A stretch of 64,000 nt of DNA from JAFGJU01 sp964570935. GTDB taxonomy: Bacteria > Eisenbacteria > RBG-16-71-46 > JAFGJU01. Location: the NCBI GenBank assembly GCA_964570935.1, contig CAZMZP010000063.1, positions 3,085 through 67,084 on the forward strand. The letters are read 5' to 3'. Position 1 is the stretch's first letter. The number at the start of each line of letters is the position of its first letter. The position numbers and the translations under genes were made by a program. The notes beneath the pieces are model-generated. The model was not told the DNA's origin. It saw nothing but the letters and a program-made list of their open reading frames with translations, and searched no databases. Below are positions 1-8,596 of this stretch, one piece after another.

Positions 1-1
1 T

Positions 2-1105
2 GAGTTCGGACTCATCAGACGGATCCTGGACAAGTTCTGTGTCAGAAACGGGCGGTCAGTGCTGGTCGGGCCCGGCGACGACGCCGCCGTGATTGCATGC
101 GGGAGTGGCGCGCCGCTGGTTCTGACGACTGACATGCTGGTGGAGGGGACTCATTTTCGCCTCGAGTGGTCCTGCCCGGAGGCGGTGGGGTTCAAGGCGG
201 TCACGGCGAACCTGAGCGACGTCGCGGCCATGGGAGGCGTGCCCGTTGGAATAGTCGTGTCCCTGGGCGTTCCGGCCTCCGTTCCGACGCGGGCCGTGGA
301 CTCACTGTACCGGGGCATCTCCGCCGCTCTGTCTGAGTTCGGGGGCGAGCTCCTGGGCGGAGACACCGTCCGCTCGGACATGATAACGGTCTCGGTGGCG
401 GCGGTGGGTACCCTGGCCGGAGACAGGCCGCTGCTTAGATCCGGAGCCCGCAAGGGTGACCTGGTCTGTGTCACCGGGTCGCTGGGTCGTCCGGAACTGG
501 GTCTCCTGCTGCTCAAGAAGTACGCCGGGAGAAGGACTGGGTCCCGGGGGTCGGCCATGCTAGCCTGGGCCGGGCGCGTTATCACGGACTTCAGAGGGTA
601 CGTTCCCGCAAAAATCCGAAGGGACGGCTACGCTTGCATCCTCAAACACCTGATGCCTGCGCCTCGAATGCGGGATGCGCAACTGCTGGCGCGCCAGGGC
701 AAAAGCGCGCCGTCCTCGATGATTGACGTGAGCGACGGCCTCTCGTCGGACCTCAATCAGCTTGCGGCGGCGAGCAGAGTGAGCATCCTGGTCTACGAGG
801 ACAGAATCCCTGTTCACCCGAGCGTCGTGAGCACGGCCAGACACCTGGGCGTGTCGGCTGCACGTGCCGCCATTTCGAGCGGCGAGGAGTACGAGCTCCT
901 CCTCACGGTCCCGCCTTCCCGTCTCGGGAGCCTCCTCAGAGCCTTGAAGAAGTCCGGCGCGGCGCCTCTGACAGTCGTAGGCGAGGTTACCGGTGTGGCT
1001 GGCGGCGCGACCGGCGGCCACGGGCCCGGGCGCGGCGCAGTCTCCATCGTCGGCTCCGGCGGGACGCGGAGGAAACTCACCCATAAGGGATTCAAACACT
1101 TCTAG
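2..1105 (+). CDS. thiL: Thiamine-monophosphate kinase, 5' end cut by window edge
   Basis: ThiL phosphorylates thiamine monophosphate to thiamine pyrophosphate with ATP, the last step of vitamin B1 coenzyme synthesis. The frame is open from base 2 (EFGLIRRI, the usual ThiL N-terminus), so the first few codons lie outside the window. A GTG at 59 is too far inside the conserved N-terminal region to be the real start. Family motifs appear in order: GPGDDAAVI (ATP/Mg), TTDMLVEGTHFR, NLSDVAAMGG, GGDTVRS, DVSDGLSSDL and SGEEYELL. The visible 367 codons fit a complete family member of about 330-370 residues. The C-terminal 30 residues are Gly/Arg-rich and not conserved. Confidence 0.93.
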   Translation, partial: EFGLIRRILDKFCVRNGRSVLVGPGDDAAVIACGSGAPLVLTTDMLVEGTHFRLEWSCPEAVGFKAVTANLSDVAAMGGVPVGIVVSLGVPASVPTRAVDSLYRGISAALSEFGGELLGGDTVRSDMITVSVAAVGTLAGDRPLLRSGARKGDLVCVTGSLGRPELGLLLLKKYAGRRTGSRGSAMLAWAGRVITDFRGYVPAKIRRDGYACILKHLMPAPRMRDAQLLARQGKSAPSSMIDVSDGLSSDLNQLAAASRVSILVYEDRIPVHPSVVSTARHLGVSAARAAISSGEEYELLLTVPPSRLGSLLRALKKSGAAPLTVVGEVTGVAGGATGGHGPGRGAVSIVGSGGTRRKLTHKGFKHF

Positions 1106-1154
1106 TTAGCAGGCTTCAATCGCGCTGCTCGGCGCCTTTCAACGCGTTTTTCTC

Positions 1155-1183
1155 TTGATTCCGGCCATTAATTGGGGTATAAT
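1155..1183 (+). promoter_or_regulatory. Sigma-70 type promoter (TTGATT-N17-TATAAT)
   Basis: The -35 box TTGATT lies at 1155-1160 and a perfect -10 TATAAT at 1178-1183, with a 17-base spacer. Transcription would start near 1190 and give a leader of almost 200 bases before the exported-protein gene at 1388. Confidence 0.7.
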
Positions 1184-1189
1184 AGTTAG

Positions 1190-1387
1190 ACAGTTTAGTG
1201 TGTGCGATGGCACTCTAGGGGTACGGTCGAAAACCTTCGGAAGCTCAAGGCCTGTGCCTTATCCGCTGTTCTTTGCGGTGAGTTAACCGGAGTCTTTTCG
1301 GCCTTTTTGTTTGCAGGATCCTGACCCTGAGTGGAACCTCGGGCATCATGGAATTCGCAGCGGGCATGAAGGTAGGAGGTGTCCACA
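1190..1387 (+). promoter_or_regulatory. Long 5' leader with possible attenuator hairpins
   Basis: This is the untranslated stretch between the promoter at 1155-1183 and the gene at 1388. It contains AAGGCC at 1247-1252, able to pair with GGCCTT at 1300-1305. It also has a small CCGC/GCGG hairpin (1263-1266 with 1275-1278). A weak hairpin (CCGGA 1287-1291 with TTCGG 1297-1301) is followed directly by CCTTTTTGTTT. The long-range pairing and the weak hairpin compete for the same bases, as in a transcription attenuator. No known riboswitch class was recognised. Confidence 0.3.
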
Positions 1388-2086
1388 GTGCGTTTTCGAG
1401 TTATTGCAGCGGTGTCAGTTGTGATTGGTGTCGGGTGTGGTCTTGCGGTTGCCGCGGCCGGCGGCGGTACTGTCGTTTCCAGGCCCTGCTGGGAGACCGC
1501 CACTCCTCAGAACGTCACAGGGTTTGATTTCGAAATCAGTTCAACCGTGGAGGGACCGACTCCGGGAGGCGTCTACACGTTTACGTACACGCTGTACCGG
1601 GTAGACAACGGTCTCACGAAATACAAAGGTGTGAGCCACGTCTCCATCTGGTTCCCGTGCGGGCTCGACGCCGAGCGGAGTATTCTGGAGGGCGCGAGGG
1701 GAATCACCATGACCTGCCGCGAAGGCGCCTGTCCCATGGTGGAGCTGGGCGGCAACGACGGGATGGCCGAGCCGATTCTGGACCCAGGCTGTAAGCAGTT
1801 CTGGGGTTTCAAGCTGGACGAGTGCGGGGCGCAGGGCGGGTACTTCCTGATGCCGCACATCGACCGGGTATCCTATCCGTTCGACTGGATGGACCCATTC
1901 TGCACTATCACATTCCTCAGCGCCACCGGGCCGGAAATGGGCAAGTGGATGGTCAAGGGCGGCGCTCTTGACGGCCAGGATGGGAAGCTCTACGACGCGG
2001 GCAACATCTGGGTGCCCTCGTGCCTGGGGACAGCCGTGTCGACAGGCGACGCCACCTGGGGAGCCATAAAGGTCCTGTATCGTTGA
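1388..2086 (+). CDS. Exported protein of unknown function with WGxIKxLYR C-terminus
   Basis: This 232-residue protein has an N-terminal signal sequence (MRFRVIAAVSVVIGVGCGLAVAAAGG) and is probably exported. The GTG at 1388 is preferred because AGGAGGT at 1374-1380 sits 7 bases upstream; a GTG at 1379 overlaps that site. The mature part has no domain I recognise. It contains several Cys residues and a Tyr/Thr-rich stretch (YTFTYTLYRV). The last residues, TWGAIKVLYR, closely match the end of the unrelated exported protein at 55274-55987, so this tail is probably a sorting or anchoring signal. The gene stands alone behind a strong promoter and a long leader. Confidence 0.75.
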   Translation: MRFRVIAAVSVVIGVGCGLAVAAAGGGTVVSRPCWETATPQNVTGFDFEISSTVEGPTPGGVYTFTYTLYRVDNGLTKYKGVSHVSIWFPCGLDAERSILEGARGITMTCREGACPMVELGGNDGMAEPILDPGCKQFWGFKLDECGAQGGYFLMPHIDRVSYPFDWMDPFCTITFLSATGPEMGKWMVKGGALDGQDGKLYDAGNIWVPSCLGTAVSTGDATWGAIKVLYR

Positions 2087-2273
2087 CTTTCTCCGGCGCT
2101 GAACGCGGCCCCGCCCCGCGCCGTTGCCCGCCCGGCACGCGGCCCTGCCTTTCGGTCCCGCCTGACGACCGTCGAGCGAAGCGCGCGTCCGAAGACTTCC
2201 TTTGCCGTTGACAGCAGTGACATCGCTCATTAGGATTCCCATGCTGATGCGGCATGGCGGCGGGAGGAAGATC

Positions 2274-3908
2274 ATGGAGGCTGCTGCAAGAGCCAGGATT
2301 CTCTTCGACGAGTACTTCGACTACATGCTGAAATGCTGGCCGGAGTTCGCCACTGCGGTCGGCATCCACAAGTACGACCATCTGCTGACCTCGTACAGCA
2401 GCGCGGCGATTGACTCGCGGGTGCGGAAATTCCGCGAGTTCAAGAAGCGCGCGGACGAGACCCTCTCCGACCAGACGCTTTCGGTTCCGGAGCGCATAGA
2501 CCTTACCCTGATCGCGGGCAGCTGCGAGATACAGGTGCTGGAGGTCGAGAAGCTGCTGAAGCCCTGGACCGACCCCACGCTGTACATAGAGAACAGTCTC
2601 TTCGCGCTGTTTCTACTGACGTCGCGCGACGTAATGCCCATGGAAAAACGGGCGGAGGCCCTGGCCGCGCGGCTGAAAGAGTTCGTCCGCGTTCTGGTGG
2701 AGGCCCGGAAGAATCTGGAAAACCCTCCCCGGGTCTTCACAACGACTGCTCTGGGCATGCTCAAGGGCGCGACCATGTTCGTGAATGAAGTGGTGCCGTA
2801 CTTCGGCGGGCAGGCGCCGCGCTTCCGGGCGGAGTTGGAGGCCAACGCCGACTCCTGTCTCAAGGCCATAGCCGGGTTCGAGTCTTTCGCTGAGGATGAG
2901 CTGCTGCCTCGCTCCAGCGGCGACTTCGCGATAGGGAGAGAGCTCTTTGAGACGAAGCTCAGGGTCGAGCACATGATTGACCACGACGCGAGAACGCTCG
3001 AGAAGATGGGGCGGGAAATCCTGGACAGGACCAGGGGTGAAATGGAACGATTGAGCGATCAGGTCGCCCCGGGGACTAACTGGAAAGCCGTGATAGACGA
3101 ACGGAAGGGCAATCATCCTTCCGCGGAGGGGTTGAGGGGCGCTTACGAAGAGCACATGAAAAGGGCCAGAGACTTCGTAGTGGCGAAGAACCTGGTGCCG
3201 ATTCCCCGCGGCGAGACGCTGCGTGTGGTGGACACTCCGGCCTTCATCAGGACGACCATACCGTACGCGGCTTATCTCAACCCTGGCGCCTTCGACGAGA
3301 AGCAGGAAGGGATCTTCGTTGTCACCCCGGTAGACCGCGGAGCCTCAGCCGAGATCCAGGAAGAACAGCTCAAAGGACACAGCTATCCGTCCATGGTTCT
3401 CACCGCGCTTCACGAGGCCTATCCGGGACACCACCTGCAGCTTGTATGGTCGAATCGCGTGCCCTCGAAGGTAAGGCAGATCTGCTTCGACTCGGTGTTC
3501 GCCGAAGGGTGGGCCCTCTACTGCGAAGAGATGATGAAGGAGGCGGGGTTCTACGAGAGCAAGGAAATCCAGATGTTCCAGCTCAAGGACATGCTGTGGC
3601 GCGCGGCCCGAGTCGTGATAGACGTCGGCCTTCACACTCGCACGATGAACTTTGACGAGGCGGTGGAGTTCCTGGTGTCTGAGGCGGTGGTCGAGCGCAG
3701 TAACGCGACGGCCGAAGTGAGAAGGTACACGAACTCACCGACTCAGCCTTCGAGCTATGCCATCGGGAAGACGGAGATTCTGAGGCTGCGCGGCGAAGAG
3801 GAACGCAGGCTGGGCCCGCGGTTCAACCTGTCGCAATTCCACGAGAGGCTTCTGAGCTCCGGGACGATCCCGTTCAAATTGATGAAGATGGAATTCGCGG
3901 CGGGGTAG
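2274..3908 (+). CDS. DUF885 family protein, predicted zinc metallopeptidase
   Basis: This 544-residue protein carries the DUF885 hallmark ALHEAYPGHHLQL, an HExxH-like zinc site with a further His. Downstream FAEGWALYCEEMM probably supplies another metal ligand. The family resembles all-helical gluzincin-type peptidases; its substrate is not known. The start is ATG 2274, with GGGAGGAAG at 2262-2270 just upstream; the frame is open 24 codons further 5' but without a ribosome-binding site. No signal peptide is visible, so the protein is probably cytoplasmic, although many relatives are exported. The 188 bases upstream hold only GC-rich sequence. The gene converges on cdaA with a 72-base gap. Confidence 0.85.
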   Translation: MEAAARARILFDEYFDYMLKCWPEFATAVGIHKYDHLLTSYSSAAIDSRVRKFREFKKRADETLSDQTLSVPERIDLTLIAGSCEIQVLEVEKLLKPWTDPTLYIENSLFALFLLTSRDVMPMEKRAEALAARLKEFVRVLVEARKNLENPPRVFTTTALGMLKGATMFVNEVVPYFGGQAPRFRAELEANADSCLKAIAGFESFAEDELLPRSSGDFAIGRELFETKLRVEHMIDHDARTLEKMGREILDRTRGEMERLSDQVAPGTNWKAVIDERKGNHPSAEGLRGAYEEHMKRARDFVVAKNLVPIPRGETLRVVDTPAFIRTTIPYAAYLNPGAFDEKQEGIFVVTPVDRGASAEIQEEQLKGHSYPSMVLTALHEAYPGHHLQLVWSNRVPSKVRQICFDSVFAEGWALYCEEMMKEAGFYESKEIQMFQLKDMLWRAARVVIDVGLHTRTMNFDEAVEFLVSEAVVERSNATAEVRRYTNSPTQPSSYAIGKTEILRLRGEEERRLGPRFNLSQFHERLLSSGTIPFKLMKMEFAAG

Positions 3909-3980
3909 GAGATTCGCGGTTCGTCAGGAGATTCGTGCCCGAGCGGGGCAGGGAGTTGGTGCCGGCGACGGCCGCCGCCG

Positions 3981-4766
3981 TTACGCCGGGACGCCTTCCT
4001 CTGCTTCTTCCGGTTCTCTGCTTACCAGGAGCCGGCTCAGCTCACTCCGCAGTAGGCCCTTGTCCAGCCGCCGCTTCAGCACGCCTCGAGAGGCGATCGA
4101 AATCGCGCCAGTCTCTTCAGACACCACTATGACGACCGCGTCGGTCTCCTCGGTGAGGCCGACGGCGGCACGATGTCTTGTTCCCAGGTCCGCGGGAAGA
4201 GACGGGTTCTGGCTGAGTGGCAGGATGCAGCCCGCGGCCACGGCCTCCAGACCCCGCACTATCACCGCCCCGTCGTGCAGCGGGGAATGCGGGGTGAACA
4301 GAGTCACCAAGAGCTCGGCCGTCACCTTCGCGTTCATGGGAGTGCCGGTCTCCTCGTAGTTCCTGAGACCCACGTCCCCCTCCATCGCGATCAGGGCGCC
4401 GATCTTCTCCTCGGACATCTTCTCCACCGCCTTCAGTATTTCTCCCAGGGCGCCGAACTCCTGCACCTTTATGAAGGGACGGAAGAGCCGGTTCTGTCCG
4501 ATGAGGGCCAGTCCCTTTCTGAGCTCCGGCTGGAAGATGATGACGAACGCGATCACCCACACTGTCTTGAGGCTGTTCACGATCCAGTTGAGCGCGTTCA
4601 ACTGAAACCACTGGGCGACGAGTGACGCGACGACGAGCAGAACGAGGCCGGCGAACATCTGTGAGGCGCGCGTGCCCTTCACCAGCATGAACATCTTGTA
4701 GAAGATGAACGTCACGATCGCGATGTCGATGACGTCCAGGTACCATCTTTCGCCGAAAAATTCCAT
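3981..4766 (-). CDS. cdaA: Diadenylate cyclase, CdaA type
   Basis: CdaA makes cyclic di-AMP from two ATP and is normally membrane-bound. The first 80 residues hold three hydrophobic segments (about 11-29, 38-56 and 60-78), followed by a short coiled linker and the DisA_N catalytic domain. Both catalytic signatures are present: HDGAVIV, and GTRHRAAVG with the RHR motif. Length (261 aa) is normal. It is the last gene of the minus-strand operon after folP (35-base gap). No CdaR regulator lies next to it. In many bacteria c-di-AMP controls potassium and osmotic balance; that role here is inferred from the family. Confidence 0.93.
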   Translation of the reverse strand: MEFFGERWYLDVIDIAIVTFIFYKMFMLVKGTRASQMFAGLVLLVVASLVAQWFQLNALNWIVNSLKTVWVIAFVIIFQPELRKGLALIGQNRLFRPFIKVQEFGALGEILKAVEKMSEEKIGALIAMEGDVGLRNYEETGTPMNAKVTAELLVTLFTPHSPLHDGAVIVRGLEAVAAGCILPLSQNPSLPADLGTRHRAAVGLTEETDAVVIVVSEETGAISIASRGVLKRRLDKGLLRSELSRLLVSREPEEAEEGVPA

Positions 4767-4801
4767 GACGAGACTTCTACCACATCAGGCAGACTCTTGC
4801 A

Positions 4802-5686
4802 TCAATTATGTGCGTCCAGCGCCGCGCCGCGCCGGATAGCGTCGGCCACCGCGACTGCCTCTTTCGCCTCCCCGACGTCGTGCACTCTGACTGCGGACGC
4901 GCCGTTGAGCGCGGAGGCGACGACCGCAGCGAGTGTGCCCGAAAGCCTCTCGTCCACGGGGCGGTTAGTGAGCAGTCCGATGAAGGACTTGCGGGAAGGG
5001 CCGACGAGCACGGGGCGTCTCAAGTCGGCCAGCTCAGAGAGATTTCGCAGAATCGTCAGGTTGTGCTCCAGCCTTTTCCCGAAGCCGATGCCGGGGTCCA
5101 GCATGATGTGCTCGAACCCTATTCCATGCGAGCGGGCTCTCTTGACGGCCGCCGACAGGAACACGCGTATCTCCGACATCACGTCTACGTACTCCGGATT
5201 TTCCTGCATGTTTCGAGGCGTACCCTTCATGTGCATCAGGATGACGCCGGCCTTGTGCTCGGCCGCGACGTCACCCACCCCGGCGTCGAAGCGCAGGGCG
5301 CTGATGTCGTTTATGACGCTGGCGCCCGCGTCGATGGCCGCGGCGGCGACGGAGGCCTTGCAGGTGTCGACGGACACGGGCGTGTCGAACCGCTTCACTA
5401 TGGCCGAGATGACCGGCACGACCCTCCTCGTCTCGGTCAACTCGTCCACCGGTTCGGAGTACGGCCTTGTGCTCTCGCCGCCCACGTCTATCATGTCGGC
5501 TCCCTCCGCTATCATCTTCTCGGCGTGCCTCAGGGCGGAGTCCTGGTCCGTGAACCTGCCGCCGTCGGAGAAAGAGTCGGACGTGAGGTTGAGTATGCCG
5601 ATGACGTGAGTCCTTGAGGAAAGGTCGAAGGCGCCGCCGCGGAATCGGAAAACGGCGTTGTCACTGGAAGCGGTCTTGTCAGTCAT
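4802..5686 (-). CDS. folP: Dihydropteroate synthase
   Basis: FolP joins p-aminobenzoate to 6-hydroxymethyl-dihydropterin diphosphate to make dihydropteroate in folate synthesis; it is the sulfonamide target. Family motifs are intact: GILNLTSDSFSDGGRF, IDVGGESTRPYSEPV, NDISALRFD, LMHMKGTP, LDPGIGFGK and VGPSRKSFI. Length (294 aa) is typical. It follows folE with a gap of only 7 bases and precedes cdaA, so the three are probably co-transcribed. The start ATG at 5686 precedes the conserved GILNLTSDSF by about 30 residues, as expected. Confidence 0.95.
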   Translation of the reverse strand: MTDKTASSDNAVFRFRGGAFDLSSRTHVIGILNLTSDSFSDGGRFTDQDSALRHAEKMIAEGADMIDVGGESTRPYSEPVDELTETRRVVPVISAIVKRFDTPVSVDTCKASVAAAAIDAGASVINDISALRFDAGVGDVAAEHKAGVILMHMKGTPRNMQENPEYVDVMSEIRVFLSAAVKRARSHGIGFEHIMLDPGIGFGKRLEHNLTILRNLSELADLRRPVLVGPSRKSFIGLLTNRPVDERLSGTLAAVVASALNGASAVRVHDVGEAKEAVAVADAIRRGAALDAHN

Positions 5687-5693
5687 GTGTCAG

Positions 5694-6560
5694 TCACCCA
5701 GTTTTGGGTCTTCGGGTGCCGACGCGGGGTCTCCGGCGCTTGACGCGAGGCCTGCCGCGCCTTCCGACGGATCCTACACTCCTTGCGCCGGAACCTCCGC
5801 CGCTCAAGCGGGACTTCTCGCCCCGTTTAGTCCCCGCCGCCGGCAGGTTCATCATGAGAAGCGCCTCCCTTCGCCGCGGCAGAGCCAGCATCGCGCCTCT
5901 CGCCGCCGAGGAGACGGCCGTGGCTCCGCGCTTGCCGCCTTCGCTCAGGGACATGCACAGATGCTGGGCCTCGGTCACCACAAGAAGCCCCCGCGGCCTG
6001 AGACACTCCATGAGGGCGTCCGCGATGTCGTTGGTCAGCCGCTCCTGAAGCTGGGGCCTGCGCGACAACACCTCGGCGACCCGGGTGAGACTGTTCAGGC
6101 CGGTGACACGATTGTCCATGGGCAGGTAGGCGAGATGGATCTTGCCGAAAAACGGAAGGAGATGGTGCTCGCACATCGATTGGAAGGCGATGTCCCTGAC
6201 CACCACGACACCGTCCTGGTGTCTGACGTTGAACAGTCTGAACTGTTTCCGCGGGTCTTCACCAAGCCCCGAGAACACCTTTCGGTACAGTCTGGCGACC
6301 CTGGCGGGTGTGTCCCTCAGCCCCTCTCTGTTCGGGTCCTCTCCGATGGCCTCCAGCATGGCGCGAACTGCCTGTTCCATCTTGCGGAGGGAGGCGAGCC
6401 GGCCGCTCGCACCCGAACCCGCGTCGACGGGCCGGGCGCCGGTCGCCCTGGCGGGAGCGCGCTTAACTGGCGGCCGCGCCGCTGTTCTGCGCGTCTCCTT
6501 CGTCCGGCTGCTTTTCCTGCGGCTGGGGCTTTTCGGCTTCGGGCTGGGGCGCCTTTTCAC
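5694..6560 (-). CDS. folE: GTP cyclohydrolase I with basic N- and C-terminal tails
   Basis: FolE opens GTP to 7,8-dihydroneopterin triphosphate, the first step of folate synthesis. The core, residues about 61-245, has the GLRDTPARVA region, the zinc-site SMCEHHLLPFFG and the later HLCMSLSEGG. Upstream of the core are about 60 residues rich in Arg, Lys, Ser and Pro, and downstream is an Arg/Gly-rich tail of about 40 residues. The GTG start at 6560 has GAGGA about 10 bases upstream and lies 98 bases inside the ftsH coding region. A start at Met61 (6380) would give a normal-size enzyme but has no ribosome-binding site. Function is secure; the tails are unexplained. Confidence 0.9.
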   Translation of the reverse strand: MKRRPSPKPKSPSRRKSSRTKETRRTAARPPVKRAPARATGARPVDAGSGASGRLASLRKMEQAVRAMLEAIGEDPNREGLRDTPARVARLYRKVFSGLGEDPRKQFRLFNVRHQDGVVVVRDIAFQSMCEHHLLPFFGKIHLAYLPMDNRVTGLNSLTRVAEVLSRRPQLQERLTNDIADALMECLRPRGLLVVTEAQHLCMSLSEGGKRGATAVSSAARGAMLALPRRREALLMMNLPAAGTKRGEKSRLSGGGSGARSVGSVGRRGRPRVKRRRPRVGTRRPKTG

Positions 6561-8553
6561 GTTCGGGCTGTCCTCGCTGTATTCGCGGTCGGGTCAGAGG
6601 GTCAAGCTTCTCTCCCCTCAGCACCTTCTCTATCTCGTCGCCGTCGAGGATCTCTCTCTCGAGGAGTGTGTTGGCCAGGTCGTGCAGCTTCTGGAGGTTC
6701 TCTTGAATCAGCTGCTTCGCCCTTTCGTGGGCGGCCCCCACGATGGACTTGATCTCCTCGTCGATGGCGATGGCGGTCTGCTCGCTGTAGTCCTTGTGCT
6801 GTGAGATCTCGCGTCCCAGGAAAATGAGCTCTTCTCTCTTTCCGAGGGTGATGGGACCCAGTCTGTCGCTCATTCCCCATTCGCAGACCATCTTGCGCGC
6901 GATCTCCGTCACGGTCTCGATGTCGTTCGCCGCGCCGTTCGTGACTTGACTGAACACCTGCTCCTCGGCCGCGCGGCCGCCCATGAGAGTTGTCAGAGTC
7001 ATCAGGAGATAACTGGTGGTCCTGGTGTAGCGCTCGTCAACAGGAAGCAGGTGAGTGAGGCCGAGAGCGCGCCCCCTGGGTATGATGGTCACTTTATGTA
7101 TCGGGTCGGAGCCGGGCTGCAGCCAGGATACGAGCGCGTGGCCGGCCTCGTGATACGAAGTGGTCTTCTTTTCCTCGTCGGTGATGATGAGACTTCTCCT
7201 CTCCACCCCCATCATGACCCTGTCCTTGGCCTCTTCGAAGTCGTCCATCACCACTTTCTTTCTGTTCTTCCGCGCGGCCAGGAGCGCGGCCTCGTTTACA
7301 AGGTTGGCCAGGTCGGCACCCGAAAGACCCGGAGTGGCCCTGGCGAGCACCTTGATCTCTACGTCTTCGGCCAGCGGAACGCCCCGCGTGTGGACTCTGA
7401 TTATCCCTTCCCGGCCCCTCACGTCCGGCCTGTCCACGACAATCTGTCTGTCAAAACGGCCGGGTCTCAGCAAGGCCGGGTCCAGCACGTCGGGCCTGTT
7501 AGTGGCGGCCAGCAGGATGACGCCCTCGTTGGAATCGAAACCGTCCATCTCCACGAGTAGCTGGTTCAGAGTCTGCTCCCTTTCGTCGTGGCCGCCGCCC
7601 AATCCCGCGCCGCGCTGTCTGCCCACGGCGTCCAGCTCATCTATGAATACTATGCAGGGCGCGTGGCGCTTGCCCTGGTCGAAGAGGTCGCGCACCCGGG
7701 ACGCACCGACGCCCACGAACATCTCCACGAAGTCAGAACCGCTCATGCTGAAAAACGGCACGCCCGCTTCCCCGGCCACTGCCTTGGCCAGGAGGGTCTT
7801 GCCCGTGCCCGGCGGCCCCACGAGGAGAGCGCCCTTGGGTATCTTGCCGCCGAGACGCTGGAATTTCTTCGGGTCCTTGAGGAACTCTATTATCTCCTGG
7901 AGCTCCTGCTTGGCCTCGTCGGCCCCGGCGACGTCTCTGAACGTGACCTTGGGCCTGTCCTCCAGAATCACCTTGGCCTTGCTGCGGCCGAACTTGAGGG
8001 CCGCGCTCCCGCCCGCCTGCATCTGGCGGATTATGAACAGCCAGAAAGCCACTATGAGCACGATCGGAAGCCAGGAGATGAGGATGCCGACCCAGTTCAT
8101 CCCCTCGGGCTCGGACGCGATCTCCGCCTCCGGGTTCTTCTTCCAGATCTTATCCGGCAGCTCGGCGTCCTCGGTGGGGAGCCAGACTTTGAACTCCTTG
8201 AACGCCACCTTGCGGCCGCGCACGTCCAGCGAGGCCTGGGACCTGAGCGTTCCCTTCACTTCCTTCCCGCTGATGACCACGCCGGCGACGTTCGACGCCT
8301 GGATTTCCTTGAAGAACTTGGAATAAGAGATCTGTACTTCGCGCGTCCTCGAGGAAAAGTAGAATTCGAAGATGATGACAGTGAGCAGGATCAGCATGGC
8401 CCAGAAGGCCAGTGTCCTGAACGGCCTCAGGGGCGACAGAGGCACTCCCTTGCGCAGGCCGGGCCTCCGCGGTTTGGGCGCCGGAGGGGTGGGCGAGCCC
8501 TTGGGCTGGTTGTCGCCGCCCTGTCCGTTGCGGGCCGGGTCATCGGATTTCAC
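6463..8553 (-). CDS. ftsH: ATP-dependent zinc metalloprotease FtsH
   Basis: FtsH is the membrane-anchored AAA+ protease that degrades misfolded membrane proteins and some regulators. The order of parts is normal: a Pro-rich cytoplasmic N-terminus (1-45), TM1 (about 48-64), a periplasmic domain, TM2 (about 154-175), and an AAA module. Walker A GPPGTGKT is at 246-253, followed by the pore-loop FVEMFVGVGA, Walker B FIDELDAVG and the SRH. The M41 protease has zinc site HEAGH near 470. The last 50 residues are Pro/Gln/Glu-rich and overlap folE. The start is GTG 8553 with AGGAAG about 6 bases upstream. It lies 43 bases after tilS in a classic tilS-ftsH pairing. Confidence 0.97.
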   Translation of the reverse strand: MKSDDPARNGQGGDNQPKGSPTPPAPKPRRPGLRKGVPLSPLRPFRTLAFWAMLILLTVIIFEFYFSSRTREVQISYSKFFKEIQASNVAGVVISGKEVKGTLRSQASLDVRGRKVAFKEFKVWLPTEDAELPDKIWKKNPEAEIASEPEGMNWVGILISWLPIVLIVAFWLFIIRQMQAGGSAALKFGRSKAKVILEDRPKVTFRDVAGADEAKQELQEIIEFLKDPKKFQRLGGKIPKGALLVGPPGTGKTLLAKAVAGEAGVPFFSMSGSDFVEMFVGVGASRVRDLFDQGKRHAPCIVFIDELDAVGRQRGAGLGGGHDEREQTLNQLLVEMDGFDSNEGVILLAATNRPDVLDPALLRPGRFDRQIVVDRPDVRGREGIIRVHTRGVPLAEDVEIKVLARATPGLSGADLANLVNEAALLAARKNRKKVVMDDFEEAKDRVMMGVERRSLIITDEEKKTTSYHEAGHALVSWLQPGSDPIHKVTIIPRGRALGLTHLLPVDERYTRTTSYLLMTLTTLMGGRAAEEQVFSQVTNGAANDIETVTEIARKMVCEWGMSDRLGPITLGKREELIFLGREISQHKDYSEQTAIAIDEEIKSIVGAAHERAKQLIQENLQKLHDLANTLLEREILDGDEIEKVLRGEKLDPLTRPRIQRGQPEREKAPQPEAEKPQPQEKQPDEGDAQNSGAAAS

Positions 8554-8596
8554 GGGTTTCTTCCTGCCTTTCCGGCGGATGCTGCCGGCAAGTCGG

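Noticed and set aside
560..1099. Long frame antisense to thiL (179 codons)
   Set aside because: It is a shadow of thiL in GC-rich DNA, Arg/Gly-rich, with no ribosome-binding site or recognisable domain.
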